From: Hymenobacter convexus
GTDB lineage: Bacteria; Bacteroidota; Bacteroidia; Cytophagales; Hymenobacteraceae
Assembly: GCF_030580955.1 (NCBI RefSeq)
Contig: NZ_JAUQON010000013.1
Span: 62,001 to 126,000, forward strand
DNA: 64,000 nucleotides
Direction of reading: 5' to 3'
In this document: positions 29,088 to 37,645 of the stretch, piece after piece
Numbering within the stretch: the first letter of the stretch is position 1
Layout of the letters: each line of letters begins with the position of its first letter
Translations under genes and position numbers: made by a program
Notes under the pieces: model-generated
Told to the model about the DNA's origin: nothing
What the model saw: the letters and a program-made list of their open reading frames with translations, nothing else
Database searches by the model: none

Positions 29088-30057
29088 GGCTGGCATCGTG
29101 GGCGGGGCCGGCTACACCGCCGGCGAACTGATTCGTATTTTGCTGAACCACGAATTTGTGGAACTGGGCGGCATCGTGAGTTCGTCGAACGCCGGCAATC
29201 CTGTTTCGCAAGTACACGACGACTTGGTGGGGGAAACCGATTTAGCTTTCACCTCCGAGTTGGCCGGCGATGAGGACGTGGTATTTCTGTGCTTGGGCCA
29301 CGGCAATTCCAAAGCTTGGCTCCAGAAAAACACCCTGCCCGAAACCACGCACATCATCGACTTGAGCAACGATTTCCGCCTGAATGCGGATGCCGAATTT
29401 GAAGGCCGCGAGTTCGTGTACGGACTGCCGGAGCTGAACAAAAGCCGCATCCAGCAGGCGCAGAGCATTGCTAATCCCGGCTGCTTCGCCACGGCCATCC
29501 AGCTGGCGCTGCTGCCGCTGGCGCAGGCCGGCAAGCTCACCGACGACATTCACGTTTCGGCCATTACTGGCTCGACCGGCGCGGGCCAGAGCCTGTCGGA
29601 AACGGTGCATTTCTCGTGGCGCACCAACAACGTGTCCATCTACAAGCCCTTCACGCACCAGCACCTCGGCGAAATCGGCGAGAGCCTGGCGCAGCTACAG
29701 CCGCAGTCGGAGGCCGAGATGCACTTCATCCCCTACCGCGGCAATTTCTCGCGGGGCATTTTCGCCAGCGTTTACACGCCCTCGGATTTGACGCAGGACG
29801 AGGCGCGGGAACTGTACAAACAGTTTTATGCTGACGCACCGTTCACCACGGTTTCAGACAAGGAAATTCACCTCAAGCAGGTTGTGAACACTAATAAATG
29901 CCTGCTGCATGTGCAGAAACAGGGCAAGCAGTTATTGATTACCTCGGTGATTGATAATCTGGTGAAAGGTGCTTCGGGTCAGGCCGTGCAGAATATGAAT
30001 TTGCTATTTGGGCTGCCGGAAACGACAGGATTGAATTTGAAGGCGGGGCTTTTGTAA
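29077..30057 (+). CDS. argC: N-acetyl-gamma-glutamyl-phosphate reductase
   Basis: A 326-residue NADPH-dependent reductase. The Rossmann loop GIVGGAGYTAGELIRIL begins at residue 5, the catalytic Cys sits in ANPGCFATAIQLAL (~residue 134), and a His motif follows in the HFSWRTNNVSIYKPFTHQHLGEI stretch. The start at 29077 (MKIKAGIVGG) gives the standard short N-terminus; the longer frame overlaps argG coding sequence. The product acts on N-acyl-glutamyl phosphate from ArgB and feeds ArgD. Confidence 0.95.
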   Translation: MKIKAGIVGGAGYTAGELIRILLNHEFVELGGIVSSSNAGNPVSQVHDDLVGETDLAFTSELAGDEDVVFLCLGHGNSKAWLQKNTLPETTHIIDLSNDFRLNADAEFEGREFVYGLPELNKSRIQQAQSIANPGCFATAIQLALLPLAQAGKLTDDIHVSAITGSTGAGQSLSETVHFSWRTNNVSIYKPFTHQHLGEIGESLAQLQPQSEAEMHFIPYRGNFSRGIFASVYTPSDLTQDEARELYKQFYADAPFTTVSDKEIHLKQVVNTNKCLLHVQKQGKQLLITSVIDNLVKGASGQAVQNMNLLFGLPETTGLNLKAGLL

Positions 30058-30060
30058 CTG

Positions 30061-30615
30061 ATGCCAATGATGAAACGCTCTTTTTTATTTTACATCTTGC
30101 TGGCTGCTTGCCTGTCTATTAGTTGTCTAGAAAAAGATTCGCCTGTAATAGATACGTCAGGCTGGATTGATTACCAGCTAGATAATCACTGGATATTCAA
30201 GGCACCGAAAGGAGCTAAAATAGTTTATGAAAGGGGTGTGGATTCTGTTCCAGGCAATATCATTCTAGAAGGCAATTCTGTAAATCTTGAGTTTGACAGT
30301 ACTTACGAAGGTTCAAATGACACAATCTGTAGCCTAAGTAGTGAACTTTTACGCGCCAGAGAAAAAGTAGCAAGAGGAGATTACAAATTCCGGGATAAAC
30401 CAGGCATGAAACACATTGTTAAGGCCGATACAATTAATGGCATGGCAGCAGTTATCATAACACCTACGAAAGCAGGGGCCGGAGCTACTGATATCTTCAT
30501 TAATAACTGCAGATATTATTCTGGCCTGGGTATTTATGGAAAGAACCTTTCTGCTGCTAATCAGAATTTAGTATTAGAAATATTTAAAAGCATTCGCTAT
30601 AAAGCTGGTAAGTAG
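30061..30615 (+). CDS. Predicted lipoprotein of unknown function in the arg cluster
   Basis: A 184-residue protein with leader MKRSFLFYILLAACLSISC and a lipobox Cys, then a soluble domain with no family I recognise (WIDYQLDNHWIFKAPKGAKIVYERGVDS ... GLGIYGKNLSAANQNLVLEIFKSIRYK). The C-terminal pattern resembles small periplasmic/PsbP-like stress proteins only loosely. Base composition is clearly AT-richer than flanking arg genes, and it sits 3 bp after argC. Starts at 30061, 30067 or 30070 are possible; 30070 gives the best signal peptide. Likely an acquired or fast-evolving accessory gene. Confidence 0.7.
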   Translation: MPMMKRSFLFYILLAACLSISCLEKDSPVIDTSGWIDYQLDNHWIFKAPKGAKIVYERGVDSVPGNIILEGNSVNLEFDSTYEGSNDTICSLSSELLRAREKVARGDYKFRDKPGMKHIVKADTINGMAAVIITPTKAGAGATDIFINNCRYYSGLGIYGKNLSAANQNLVLEIFKSIRYKAGK

Positions 30616-30669
30616 CAAGCTTCAGTCAAAATCATTCTCCGTTTAAAGTAGCTAACAGCTTATAAAACC

Positions 30670-31833
30670 ATGGAGCTTTTCAACGTTTATCCCCTCGTCA
30701 ACATCACGCCCGTGAAGGCGCTCGGCGCGAAGCTGTGGGACGACCAGGGCCAGGAGTACCTGGATTTCTACGGCGGCCACGCCGTTATTTCCATCGGCCA
30801 CAGCCACCCACACTACGTGCAGCGCCTCACCGAGCAGCTGCAAAACATCGGCTTCTACTCCAACTCGGTGCAGATTCCGATTCAGACGCAGCTGGCGCAC
30901 AAACTGGGCCAGGTATCAGGTTACGAGGACTACGCGCTGTTTCTGTGCAACTCGGGGGCCGAGGCCAACGAGAATGCGCTGAAGCTGGCCTCCTTCCACA
31001 CCGGCAAAACCCGCGTGGTGGCGTTTAAAGGTGCGTTTCACGGTCGCACGAGCGGCGCGGTGGCGGCCACCGACAACCCCAAAATTGTGGCGCCCTTCAA
31101 CGCCGGCCACGCCATCAGCTTCCTGGAATACGACTTGGCGGCGGTGGAAACCACGCTTCAAAGCGGCGACGTCTGCGCCGTCATCATCGAGCCGATTCAG
31201 GGCGTGGGCGGCATCATTATGCCTTCCGATGAGCTTCTGCAGGGTTTGGCGGCGCTATGCAAACAGTATGGCGTCATCCTGATTGCCGACGAGGTGCAGA
31301 GCGGCTACGGCCGCAGCGGCAAGTTTTTCGCGCACCAGCACGCCGGCATCCGGCCCGATATCATTTCCGTGGCCAAGGGAATGGGCAACGGCTTCCCCAT
31401 CGGCGGCATCCTGATTGCGCCGGAGCTGAAGGCCTCCTACGGCCTGCTGGGCACCACCTTCGGCGGCAACCACCTGGCCTGCGCCGCCGCCCTGGCCGTG
31501 CTCGAAGTCATCGAACAGGAAAACCTGCTGGCCCACGCCACCGAGCTGGGCGACTACCTGCGCACCGCGCTGCTAGCCCACGCCGGCGCCGAAGAAATCC
31601 GCGGCCGCGGCCTGATGGTGGGCATCAAGTACGACTTCCCCATCAAGGACGTGCGCGACAAGCTGCTTTCGGAACACCACATTTTTGTGGGCAACGCCTC
31701 CGACCCCACGGTGCTCCGGCTGCTGCCACCGCTGAATATCAGCAAGGTAGAAGTCGACCGGTTCTTGCAGGCGCTGTATGCGCTGACGGAGAAATCGGTG
31801 GAAATTATCCAACAAGCTTCGGCTCTCGACTAA
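30670..31833 (+). CDS. argD: Acetylornithine aminotransferase
   Basis: A 387-residue class III PLP aminotransferase. Motifs: DFYGGHAVISIGHSHPHYV, CNSGAEANENALKLAS (phosphate-binding region), FHGRTSGAVAATDNPK, VIIEPIQGVGGI, LIADEVQSGYGRSGKFFAHQ with the cofactor Asp, and the Schiff-base Lys in ISVAKGMGNGFPIGG. It converts N-acyl-glutamate semialdehyde to N-acylornithine, the substrate of the carbamoyltransferase further downstream. It is separated from argC by the AT-rich lipoprotein gene. Confidence 0.94.
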   Translation: MELFNVYPLVNITPVKALGAKLWDDQGQEYLDFYGGHAVISIGHSHPHYVQRLTEQLQNIGFYSNSVQIPIQTQLAHKLGQVSGYEDYALFLCNSGAEANENALKLASFHTGKTRVVAFKGAFHGRTSGAVAATDNPKIVAPFNAGHAISFLEYDLAAVETTLQSGDVCAVIIEPIQGVGGIIMPSDELLQGLAALCKQYGVILIADEVQSGYGRSGKFFAHQHAGIRPDIISVAKGMGNGFPIGGILIAPELKASYGLLGTTFGGNHLACAAALAVLEVIEQENLLAHATELGDYLRTALLAHAGAEEIRGRGLMVGIKYDFPIKDVRDKLLSEHHIFVGNASDPTVLRLLPPLNISKVEVDRFLQALYALTEKSVEIIQQASALD

Positions 31834-31897
31834 ATCATTTGCTGCCAGGCCGCATCTTTGTGGTGCGAAGTCGAATTTGACTTAGCCACCTGCCCCG

Positions 31898-32203
31898 ATG
31901 AAACCTTCAACTTTGGTCATCATTATCTGCTGCTGCTTGTCGGTCGGATACGGGCTTTATTTGAAATACTTCGTGGGGGCTTACGACACTTTCAATCGCA
32001 TAAGCCGGGTAAGCCAGGCGAAGAAAGGCATGACGCGGCAGCAGGTTTTGAATACTCTATCGACGCCTGATTCCACCTATTGGGAGAAATCAAAGGCCGA
32101 TTCCTTGCTGGTAATGGCCTATGAGCTACCTGATACCGATGGCAGTCTCATACTAGTAAAGCTGCTTAACGACAGCGTACGGTCAGTAAAATATCAACAA
32201 TAG
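31898..32203 (+). CDS. Small membrane-anchored protein, SmpA/OmlA-like
   Basis: A 101-residue protein with an N-terminal hydrophobic segment (MKPSTLVIIICCCLSVGYGLYL) and a short domain with KKGMTRQQVLNTLSTPDSTYWEKS, the typical KGMTxxQVxxxLGxPD pattern of SmpA/OmlA/BLIP-like beta-lactamase-inhibitor folds. Such small domains occur in outer-membrane assembly lipoproteins and regulators. A strong terminator follows 2 bp after the stop codon. Composition is less GC-rich than argD and carA on either side. Confidence 0.6.
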   Translation: MKPSTLVIIICCCLSVGYGLYLKYFVGAYDTFNRISRVSQAKKGMTRQQVLNTLSTPDSTYWEKSKADSLLVMAYELPDTDGSLILVKLLNDSVRSVKYQQ

Positions 32204-32204
32204 G

Positions 32205-32241
32205 AAAAAGGCTGAAGCGCTTCGCATTCAGCCTTTTTTTT
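32205..32241 (+). terminator. Rho-independent terminator before carA
   Basis: AAAAAGGCTGAA with TTCAGCCTTTTTTTT, 9-12 bp, loop GCGCTTCGCA, T-run of 8. It separates the argD section from carA, so carA needs its own promoter in the 15 bp that remain or read-through. Confidence 0.85.
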
Positions 32242-32256
32242 AATATTAACACTACT

Positions 32257-33342
32257 TTGGAAAACACGAAACAGGTCAAACTCATCCTCGAAGACGGCAC
32301 CGAAATCGAGGGCACTTCCTTCGGCGCGTTCACCTCATCGGCGGGCGAAGTGGTATTCAGCACGGCCATGACCGGCTACCCCGAAAACCTCACCGACCCG
32401 TCCTTCGCCGGCCAGATTCTGGTGCTCACCTACCCCATGGTGGGCAACTACGGCGTGCCCGGCGAGGAGCTGTACGAGTCAATTTCGAAGATTTTCGAGT
32501 CCGACAAAATTCACATTGCCGGGCTGGTGGTGAACTACTACTCCGAAGAGCACAGCCACTGGAACGCCGCCAAAAGCCTCGGCGACTGGCTCAAGGAGTA
32601 CAACATCCCCGGCATTTTCGGCGTCGATACCCGCATGCTCACCAAGAAGCTGCGCGAGAAAGGCGCCATGCTGGGCAAAATCGTGGCCGAAACCGACGTG
32701 CCCCTGCACGACCCCAACCTCGACAACCTGGTGGCGCAGGTGAGCCCGGCCGGCGTGCAGCACTACGGCCACGGCCAACACAAAATCGTGCTCGTGGACT
32801 GCGGCACCAAAACCAACATCATCCGCTGCTTCCTGGAGCGCGACGTGGAGCTGATTCGCGTGCCCTGGGACTACGATTTCACGACCCTCGACTACGACGG
32901 CCTGTTCCTGAGCAACGGCCCCGGCGACCCCAAAATGTGCGCCACCACCATCCAAAACCTCCACAAAGCCTTGCAACAGGACAAGCCGATTTTCGGCATC
33001 TGCCTGGGCAGCCAGCTCATGGGCTTGGCGGCGGGCGGCGACACCTTCAAGCTGAAATACGGCCACCGCAGCCACAACCAGCCCGTGAAGCTCACCGGCA
33101 CCCAGCACTGCTACATCACCAGCCAAAACCACGGCTTCGCGGTCGATACCGAAACGCTGCCCGCCGAGTGGGATATGCTGTTCGAGAACCTGAACGACGG
33201 CACCTGCGAAGGCATCAAGCACAAAAACAAGCCGTTCTTCTCCACCCAGTTTCACCCCGAAGCCGCCGGCGGGCCGCAGGATACGGAGTTTCTGTTTGAT
33301 GACTTTTTGAAAGCGGTGGTGGAGTATAAGGAGGGAAAGTAG
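32257..33342 (+). CDS. carA: Carbamoyl-phosphate synthase small (glutaminase) subunit
   Basis: A 361-residue glutamine amidotransferase. The N-terminal CarA domain (KLILEDGTEIEGTSFGAFTSSAGEVVFSTAMTGYPENLTDPSFAGQ) is followed by a class I GATase: GPGDPKMC, nucleophile Cys in FGICLGSQLMGLAAG and His-Glu in TQFHPEAAGG. It supplies ammonia to CarB. No in-frame ATG gives the conserved N-terminus; a TTG at 32257 does (MENTKQVKLI), so an alternative start codon is likely. It lies only 15 bp after a terminator. Confidence 0.95.
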   Translation: MENTKQVKLILEDGTEIEGTSFGAFTSSAGEVVFSTAMTGYPENLTDPSFAGQILVLTYPMVGNYGVPGEELYESISKIFESDKIHIAGLVVNYYSEEHSHWNAAKSLGDWLKEYNIPGIFGVDTRMLTKKLREKGAMLGKIVAETDVPLHDPNLDNLVAQVSPAGVQHYGHGQHKIVLVDCGTKTNIIRCFLERDVELIRVPWDYDFTTLDYDGLFLSNGPGDPKMCATTIQNLHKALQQDKPIFGICLGSQLMGLAAGGDTFKLKYGHRSHNQPVKLTGTQHCYITSQNHGFAVDTETLPAEWDMLFENLNDGTCEGIKHKNKPFFSTQFHPEAAGGPQDTEFLFDDFLKAVVEYKEGK

Positions 33343-33356
33343 AACGACACGAAAAA

Positions 33357-33397
33357 GAACGTCATGCAGAGCGCAGCGAAGCATCTCGCCCGCTTCG
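33357..33397. repeat. Left arm of a split CGTCATGC-family palindrome
   Basis: The 41-bp arm begins GAACGTCATGCAGAGCGCAG and ends GCCCGCTTCG. Its inverted partner lies 819 bp away at 34217-34257, with one mismatch (C/T). Elsewhere in the window the two arms are separated by only ~25-45 bp. Confidence 0.85.
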
Positions 33398-33419
33398 CCT
33401 GCATAAATGACCAGCACAA

Positions 33420-34205
33420 ATGTCCGAAAGTGAAGACCCAGTAATTAGCCGAATAGTCAATTCTGAAATTGTTATTCAGCATTTCGGTTACTGGCCGAGC
33501 TTTCACGACGCTGAAGTCACTAAGACAACTTTTGAAACTCACCCTACTGGGCGCTACTCTGTCACATTTATAATTGCCGCCTTCGAAATGACAAGCGAAG
33601 TTGATGAGCGAGGTTATTACAAATTAATAAAGCACTGCGACGTAGAACTTCAGTTTATCGGGATAGATAAAATGGAGTTCAATGATTTCAGTTTCCAGAA
33701 CGTCCTCTTTGGTTTAGAATTTGAAGAGGTTGGCAGGAATATCAAATGCTCATTTGATGCTAGTGTGGGATTGGAGGCTGTAATAGCTGCCGAAGAAGTA
33801 TTCGTATTGAGCTTGACACCAACAGAACCTGAACCTGACGAGCCGCTTATTGACATTGAATCGGCAGACATGTCAGATGCGGCGAATATTGTAATAGCTA
33901 GCCGAGATTTAACACGCACTTTTGATTGGTCAGAGTGGATTTACATCGGGCTAAACAATGAGAGTGATAATGATTATCAAACTCAAAAAGTAGCCGAGCT
34001 TGCTCATAACTTTTTTGAAGATGAGAAAGTGTATCTGATAATCGGATATGGAGAAGGTTCGCATCTGACAACTTTAAGCGAATCATTAACCCAAATGAGT
34101 GCGCTTTTAAAAACGAATGAAGTTCTGATTTGTAATACGTCATTCACAAAAGCCATGAAATTCAACATGATTGGCGTGATGTCTTACGGACAGAAACACA
34201 ACTGA
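33420..34205 (+). CDS. Imm50-like immunity-type protein inserted within a palindromic repeat
   Basis: A 261-residue cytoplasmic, acidic protein. The N-terminal part (IVIQHFGYWPSFHDAEVTKTTFETHP...VTFIIAAFEM) has the WPSFHDAEV signature of the Imm50 immunity family; the C-terminal ~100 residues (FDWSEWIYIGLNNES...VYLIIGYGEGSHL) I do not recognise. The gene is markedly AT-richer than carA and carB on either side and lies exactly between the arms of a repeat that is normally compact, suggesting recent insertion. No toxin gene is next to it. Function as an orphan immunity protein is inference. Confidence 0.6.
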   Translation: MSESEDPVISRIVNSEIVIQHFGYWPSFHDAEVTKTTFETHPTGRYSVTFIIAAFEMTSEVDERGYYKLIKHCDVELQFIGIDKMEFNDFSFQNVLFGLEFEEVGRNIKCSFDASVGLEAVIAAEEVFVLSLTPTEPEPDEPLIDIESADMSDAANIVIASRDLTRTFDWSEWIYIGLNNESDNDYQTQKVAELAHNFFEDEKVYLIIGYGEGSHLTTLSESLTQMSALLKTNEVLICNTSFTKAMKFNMIGVMSYGQKHN

Positions 34206-34216
34206 TATTTTTTCAA

Positions 34217-34257
34217 CGAAGCGGGCAAGATGCTTCGCTGCGCTCTGCATGACGTTC
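34217..34257. repeat. Right arm of the split CGTCATGC-family palindrome
   Basis: Begins CGAAGCGGGCAAGATGCTTC and ends TGCATGACGTTC. It is complementary to 33357-33397 at 40 of 41 positions and ends 22 bp before the carB start codon. Confidence 0.85.
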
Positions 34258-34279
34258 TATTTTGAACACACCCCTTAGA

Positions 34280-37200
34280 ATGAACAAACCCAACAAAGTT
34301 CTCATCCTTGGTTCCGGCGCCCTCAAAATTGGCGAGGCTGGGGAGTTCGATTATTCCGGCTCGCAGGCCCTCAAGGCGCTGAAGGAGGAAGGCATCCGCA
34401 CCATCCTCATCAACCCCAACATTGCCACAGTGCAGACGTCGGACAACATTGCCGACGACGTGTACTTCCTGCCCGTGACGCCCTACTTCGTGGAGGAAGT
34501 CATCAAAAAGGAGCAGCCCGATGGCATTCTGGTGGCCTTCGGTGGCCAAACGGCGCTGAACTGCGCCGTGGCCCTGTACCGTGCCGGCGTGTTCGAGAAG
34601 TATAACGTGAAGGTGCTGGGCACGCCCGTGCAGAGCATCATCGACACCGAGGACCGGGATATTTTCAAGGAGAAGCTGGAGCAGATTGGCGTGCTCTCGG
34701 CCCGCAGCGTGGCCGTGACGACGATGGACGACGCCCTGGCAGCGGCCGAGAAAATCGGTTTCCCCATCATCGTGCGGGCGGCGTTTGCGCTGGGCGGCCT
34801 GGGCAGCGGCTTCGCCAACAACATGGACGAGCTGCGGACGCTGGCCCAAAAATCCTTCACCACTTCCGACCAGATTCTGGTGGAAGAGTCGCTGAAGGGC
34901 TGGAAGGAAGTGGAATACGAAGTGGTGCGCGATTCCTATGATAACTGCATCACGGTCTGCAACATGGAGAATTTCGACCCCATCGGCATCCACACTGGCG
35001 AGAGCATCGTCGTGGCCCCGTCGCAGACGCTGAGCAACCGCGAGTACCACAAGCTGCGCAGCATCGGCATCAAAACTATCCGCCACCTGGGCATCGTGGG
35101 CGAATGCAACATTCAGTACGCGCTGGACCCCGTTTCGGAGGATTACCGCGTGATTGAGGTGAACGCGCGCCTGTCGCGCTCCTCGGCGCTGGCCTCCAAG
35201 GCCACGGGCTACCCGCTGGCCTTCGTGGCCGCCAAGCTGAGCCTGGGCTACTCGCTGGCCGAGCTGAAAAACAGCGTGACGCAGACCACGTCGGCCTTTT
35301 TCGAGCCGGCGCTCGACTACGTGGTAGTGAAGCTGCCGCGCTGGGATTTGGGCAAGTTTGCAGGCGTTAACCGCCAGATTGGCAGCGCCATGAAGAGCGT
35401 GGGTGAGGTGATGGCCATCGGCAAGTCCTTCGAGGAAGCCATCCAGAAAGGCCTGCGGATGCTGGACACCGGCAAGCGTGGCTTCGTGGCCAACCGCCCC
35501 GAGGAGGACCTGGACCACGCCGCCATCGACCAGCTCCTGAGCGAGCCGAACGAGGAGCGCATCTTCGCCATCAACAGCGCCTTCGAGGCCGGCTACACGC
35601 TGGAGCAGGTGCACGACCTGACCAAGATTGACCACTGGTTTTTGCAGCGCCTGTACACCATTTTCGAGCTGGGCAAGCAGCTGGCCGCCGGCCGCAGCGC
35701 GGGCCTGGACGGACTGGAAACCAAGCTACTGCGCGACGTAAAGAAAGCTGGTTTCTCCGACCAGCAGATTGCCGTGAAGCTGCTGGGCGAGGGCGACGAC
35801 ACGCACGGCACCAAAGCCGACGAGTTGCTGGTACGCGCCCGCCGCAAGGCCCTGGGCGTGCTGCCCGTGGTGAAGCAGATTGACACGCTGGCGGCCGAAT
35901 TCCCAGCCAAAACCAACTACCTCTACACCACTTACCACGGCACCGAAAACGACCTGGCCCGCGAAACCGCGCAGTCAGTGGTGGTGCTGGGCTCGGGCGT
36001 GTACCGCATCGGCTCGTCGGTGGAGTTTGACTGGTGCGGCGTTCAGGCCGTGCAAACGGCGGCGGCCGAGGGCTATAAAACCATCATTATCAACTACAAC
36101 CCCGAAACCGTTTCGACCGACTACGACGTCTCGGACCGGCTGTATTTCGAAGAGTTGAGCTTCGAGCGGGTGATGGACATCCTGGATTTCGAGCAGCCCG
36201 GCGGCGTGATTCTGAGCACCGGCGGCCAGATTCCCAACAACCTCGCCACCCGCTTGGCCGATGCCGACGCGCCCATCTTGGGCACTGCGCCGGCCCGCAT
36301 CGACGAGGCCGAGAACCGCCACAAATTCAGCAGCATCATGGACGAGCTGGGCATTGCCCAGCCGCGCTGGAAGGAGCTGACCTCGCTAGCTGCCATGCAG
36401 GAATTCGTGCGCGAAGTCGGTTTCCCGGTGCTCATCCGGCCGAGCTACGTGTTGTCGGGCGCGGCCATGAACGTGGTTTCCAACAACTTTGAACTGGAAG
36501 AATTCCTGAAAACGGCCGCCGAGGTCAGCGCCGAATACCCGGTGGTGGTGTCCGAGTTCATCCAGGAAGCCAAGGAAATTGAGCTGGACGCGGTGGCCGA
36601 CCACGGCGACATCTTGAGCTACGCCATTTCCGAGCACGTGGAGTTTGCCGGCGTGCACTCCGGCGACGCTACCATGTACTACCCACCCCAACGGGTGTAC
36701 GTGGGCACCATCCGCAAGCTGAAAATCATCGCCGAAAAGATTGCCAAGCGCTACGAAATCAGCGGCCCGTTCAACATCCAGTTCCTGGAAAAAAATGGCG
36801 AAATCCGCGTGATTGAGTGCAACATCCGGGCCTCGCGCAGCTACCCGTTCGTGTCCAAAATCTCGGGCAACAACCTGATTAAAAAGGCCACCCAAGTGCT
36901 GCTGGGCAAGCACGTAGAGCGCGACGAAAGCGAGCGGGTCTACGACCTGCCCTTCGTGGGCGTGAAGGCCCCGCAGTTCTCTTTCACCCGCCTGCCCGGC
37001 GCCGACCCGGTGCTGCGCGTGGACATGGTGAGCACCGGCGAAGTCGGCTGCTTGGGCGACACCGCCGAGGAAGCCCTGCTGAAATCGATGTTGAGCGTGG
37101 GCTACAAAATTCCGCAGAAATCGGTGCTGATTTCCGGTGGCCCCATCATCTCCAAAGTGGCCCTGCTCGCGCCCGCCGCGCTGCTCATCAAAAAGGGCTA

Positions 37201-37525
37201 CACCGTGTACGCCACGCAGGGCACGCACCGCTTCTTCGCCGAAAACGGCATCCCCAGCAGCCTGCTCTTCTGGCCCAATGAGTTGCAAGAGCCCAACGTG
37301 CTGACGTACCTGAAGGAAAAGAAAATTGACCTGGTCATCAACATCCCAAAAAACCTGTCGAAAGGCGAGTTGGACAACGACTACAAAATCCGCCGTACGG
37401 CCGTGGATTTCGGCGTCGGCTTGCTGACGAATGCGCGGCTGGCGAAGGCGTTTATCCAAGCCTTTTGCTCGCTGGAAATGAAGGACTTGAAGATTAAGAG
37501 CTGGAACGAGTATAAGGCGATGTAA
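34280..37525 (+). CDS. carB: Carbamoyl-phosphate synthase large subunit
   Basis: A 1081-residue enzyme with two tandem ATP-grasp halves: the first opens NKPNKVLILGSGALKIGEAGEFDYSGSQALKALKEEG and contains FGGQTALNCAV and VIEVNARLSRSSALASKATGYPLA; the second opens SVVVLGSGVYRIGSSVEFDWCGVQAVQTA and contains VIECNIRASRSYPFVSKISG. A C-terminal allosteric MGS-like domain ends the protein. It makes carbamoyl phosphate from bicarbonate, ammonia from CarA and two ATP for arginine and pyrimidines. I choose the ATG at 34280 (MNKPNKV); an upstream TTG at 34262 is possible. Confidence 0.96.
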   Translation: MNKPNKVLILGSGALKIGEAGEFDYSGSQALKALKEEGIRTILINPNIATVQTSDNIADDVYFLPVTPYFVEEVIKKEQPDGILVAFGGQTALNCAVALYRAGVFEKYNVKVLGTPVQSIIDTEDRDIFKEKLEQIGVLSARSVAVTTMDDALAAAEKIGFPIIVRAAFALGGLGSGFANNMDELRTLAQKSFTTSDQILVEESLKGWKEVEYEVVRDSYDNCITVCNMENFDPIGIHTGESIVVAPSQTLSNREYHKLRSIGIKTIRHLGIVGECNIQYALDPVSEDYRVIEVNARLSRSSALASKATGYPLAFVAAKLSLGYSLAELKNSVTQTTSAFFEPALDYVVVKLPRWDLGKFAGVNRQIGSAMKSVGEVMAIGKSFEEAIQKGLRMLDTGKRGFVANRPEEDLDHAAIDQLLSEPNEERIFAINSAFEAGYTLEQVHDLTKIDHWFLQRLYTIFELGKQLAAGRSAGLDGLETKLLRDVKKAGFSDQQIAVKLLGEGDDTHGTKADELLVRARRKALGVLPVVKQIDTLAAEFPAKTNYLYTTYHGTENDLARETAQSVVVLGSGVYRIGSSVEFDWCGVQAVQTAAAEGYKTIIINYNPETVSTDYDVSDRLYFEELSFERVMDILDFEQPGGVILSTGGQIPNNLATRLADADAPILGTAPARIDEAENRHKFSSIMDELGIAQPRWKELTSLAAMQEFVREVGFPVLIRPSYVLSGAAMNVVSNNFELEEFLKTAAEVSAEYPVVVSEFIQEAKEIELDAVADHGDILSYAISEHVEFAGVHSGDATMYYPPQRVYVGTIRKLKIIAEKIAKRYEISGPFNIQFLEKNGEIRVIECNIRASRSYPFVSKISGNNLIKKATQVLLGKHVERDESERVYDLPFVGVKAPQFSFTRLPGADPVLRVDMVSTGEVGCLGDTAEEALLKSMLSVGYKIPQKSVLISGGPIISKVALLAPAALLIKKGYTVYATQGTHRFFAENGIPSSLLFWPNELQEPNVLTYLKEKKIDLVINIPKNLSKGELDNDYKIRRTAVDFGVGLLTNARLAKAFIQAFCSLEMKDLKIKSWNEYKAM

Positions 37526-37546
37526 TTAGCTGAATAAGCGAAAAAT

Positions 37547-37607
37547 AACGTCATGCTGAGCGCAGCCGAAGCATCTCTCCCACTTCGTTGCAGTTTAGCA
37601 TGACGTT
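37547..37607. repeat. Shortened CGTCATGC-family repeat (copy after carB)
   Basis: A full left arm AACGTCATGCTGAGCGCAGC-CGAAGCATCTCTCC is followed by only the distal end of the right arm (TTTAGCATGACGTT). The GATGCTTCGGCTGCGCTC portion is gone, so this is a deletion derivative. Confidence 0.75.
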
Positions 37608-37645
37608 TTTCGTTTGTTAGCAACTAATCTTCGGAACTCAATTCA

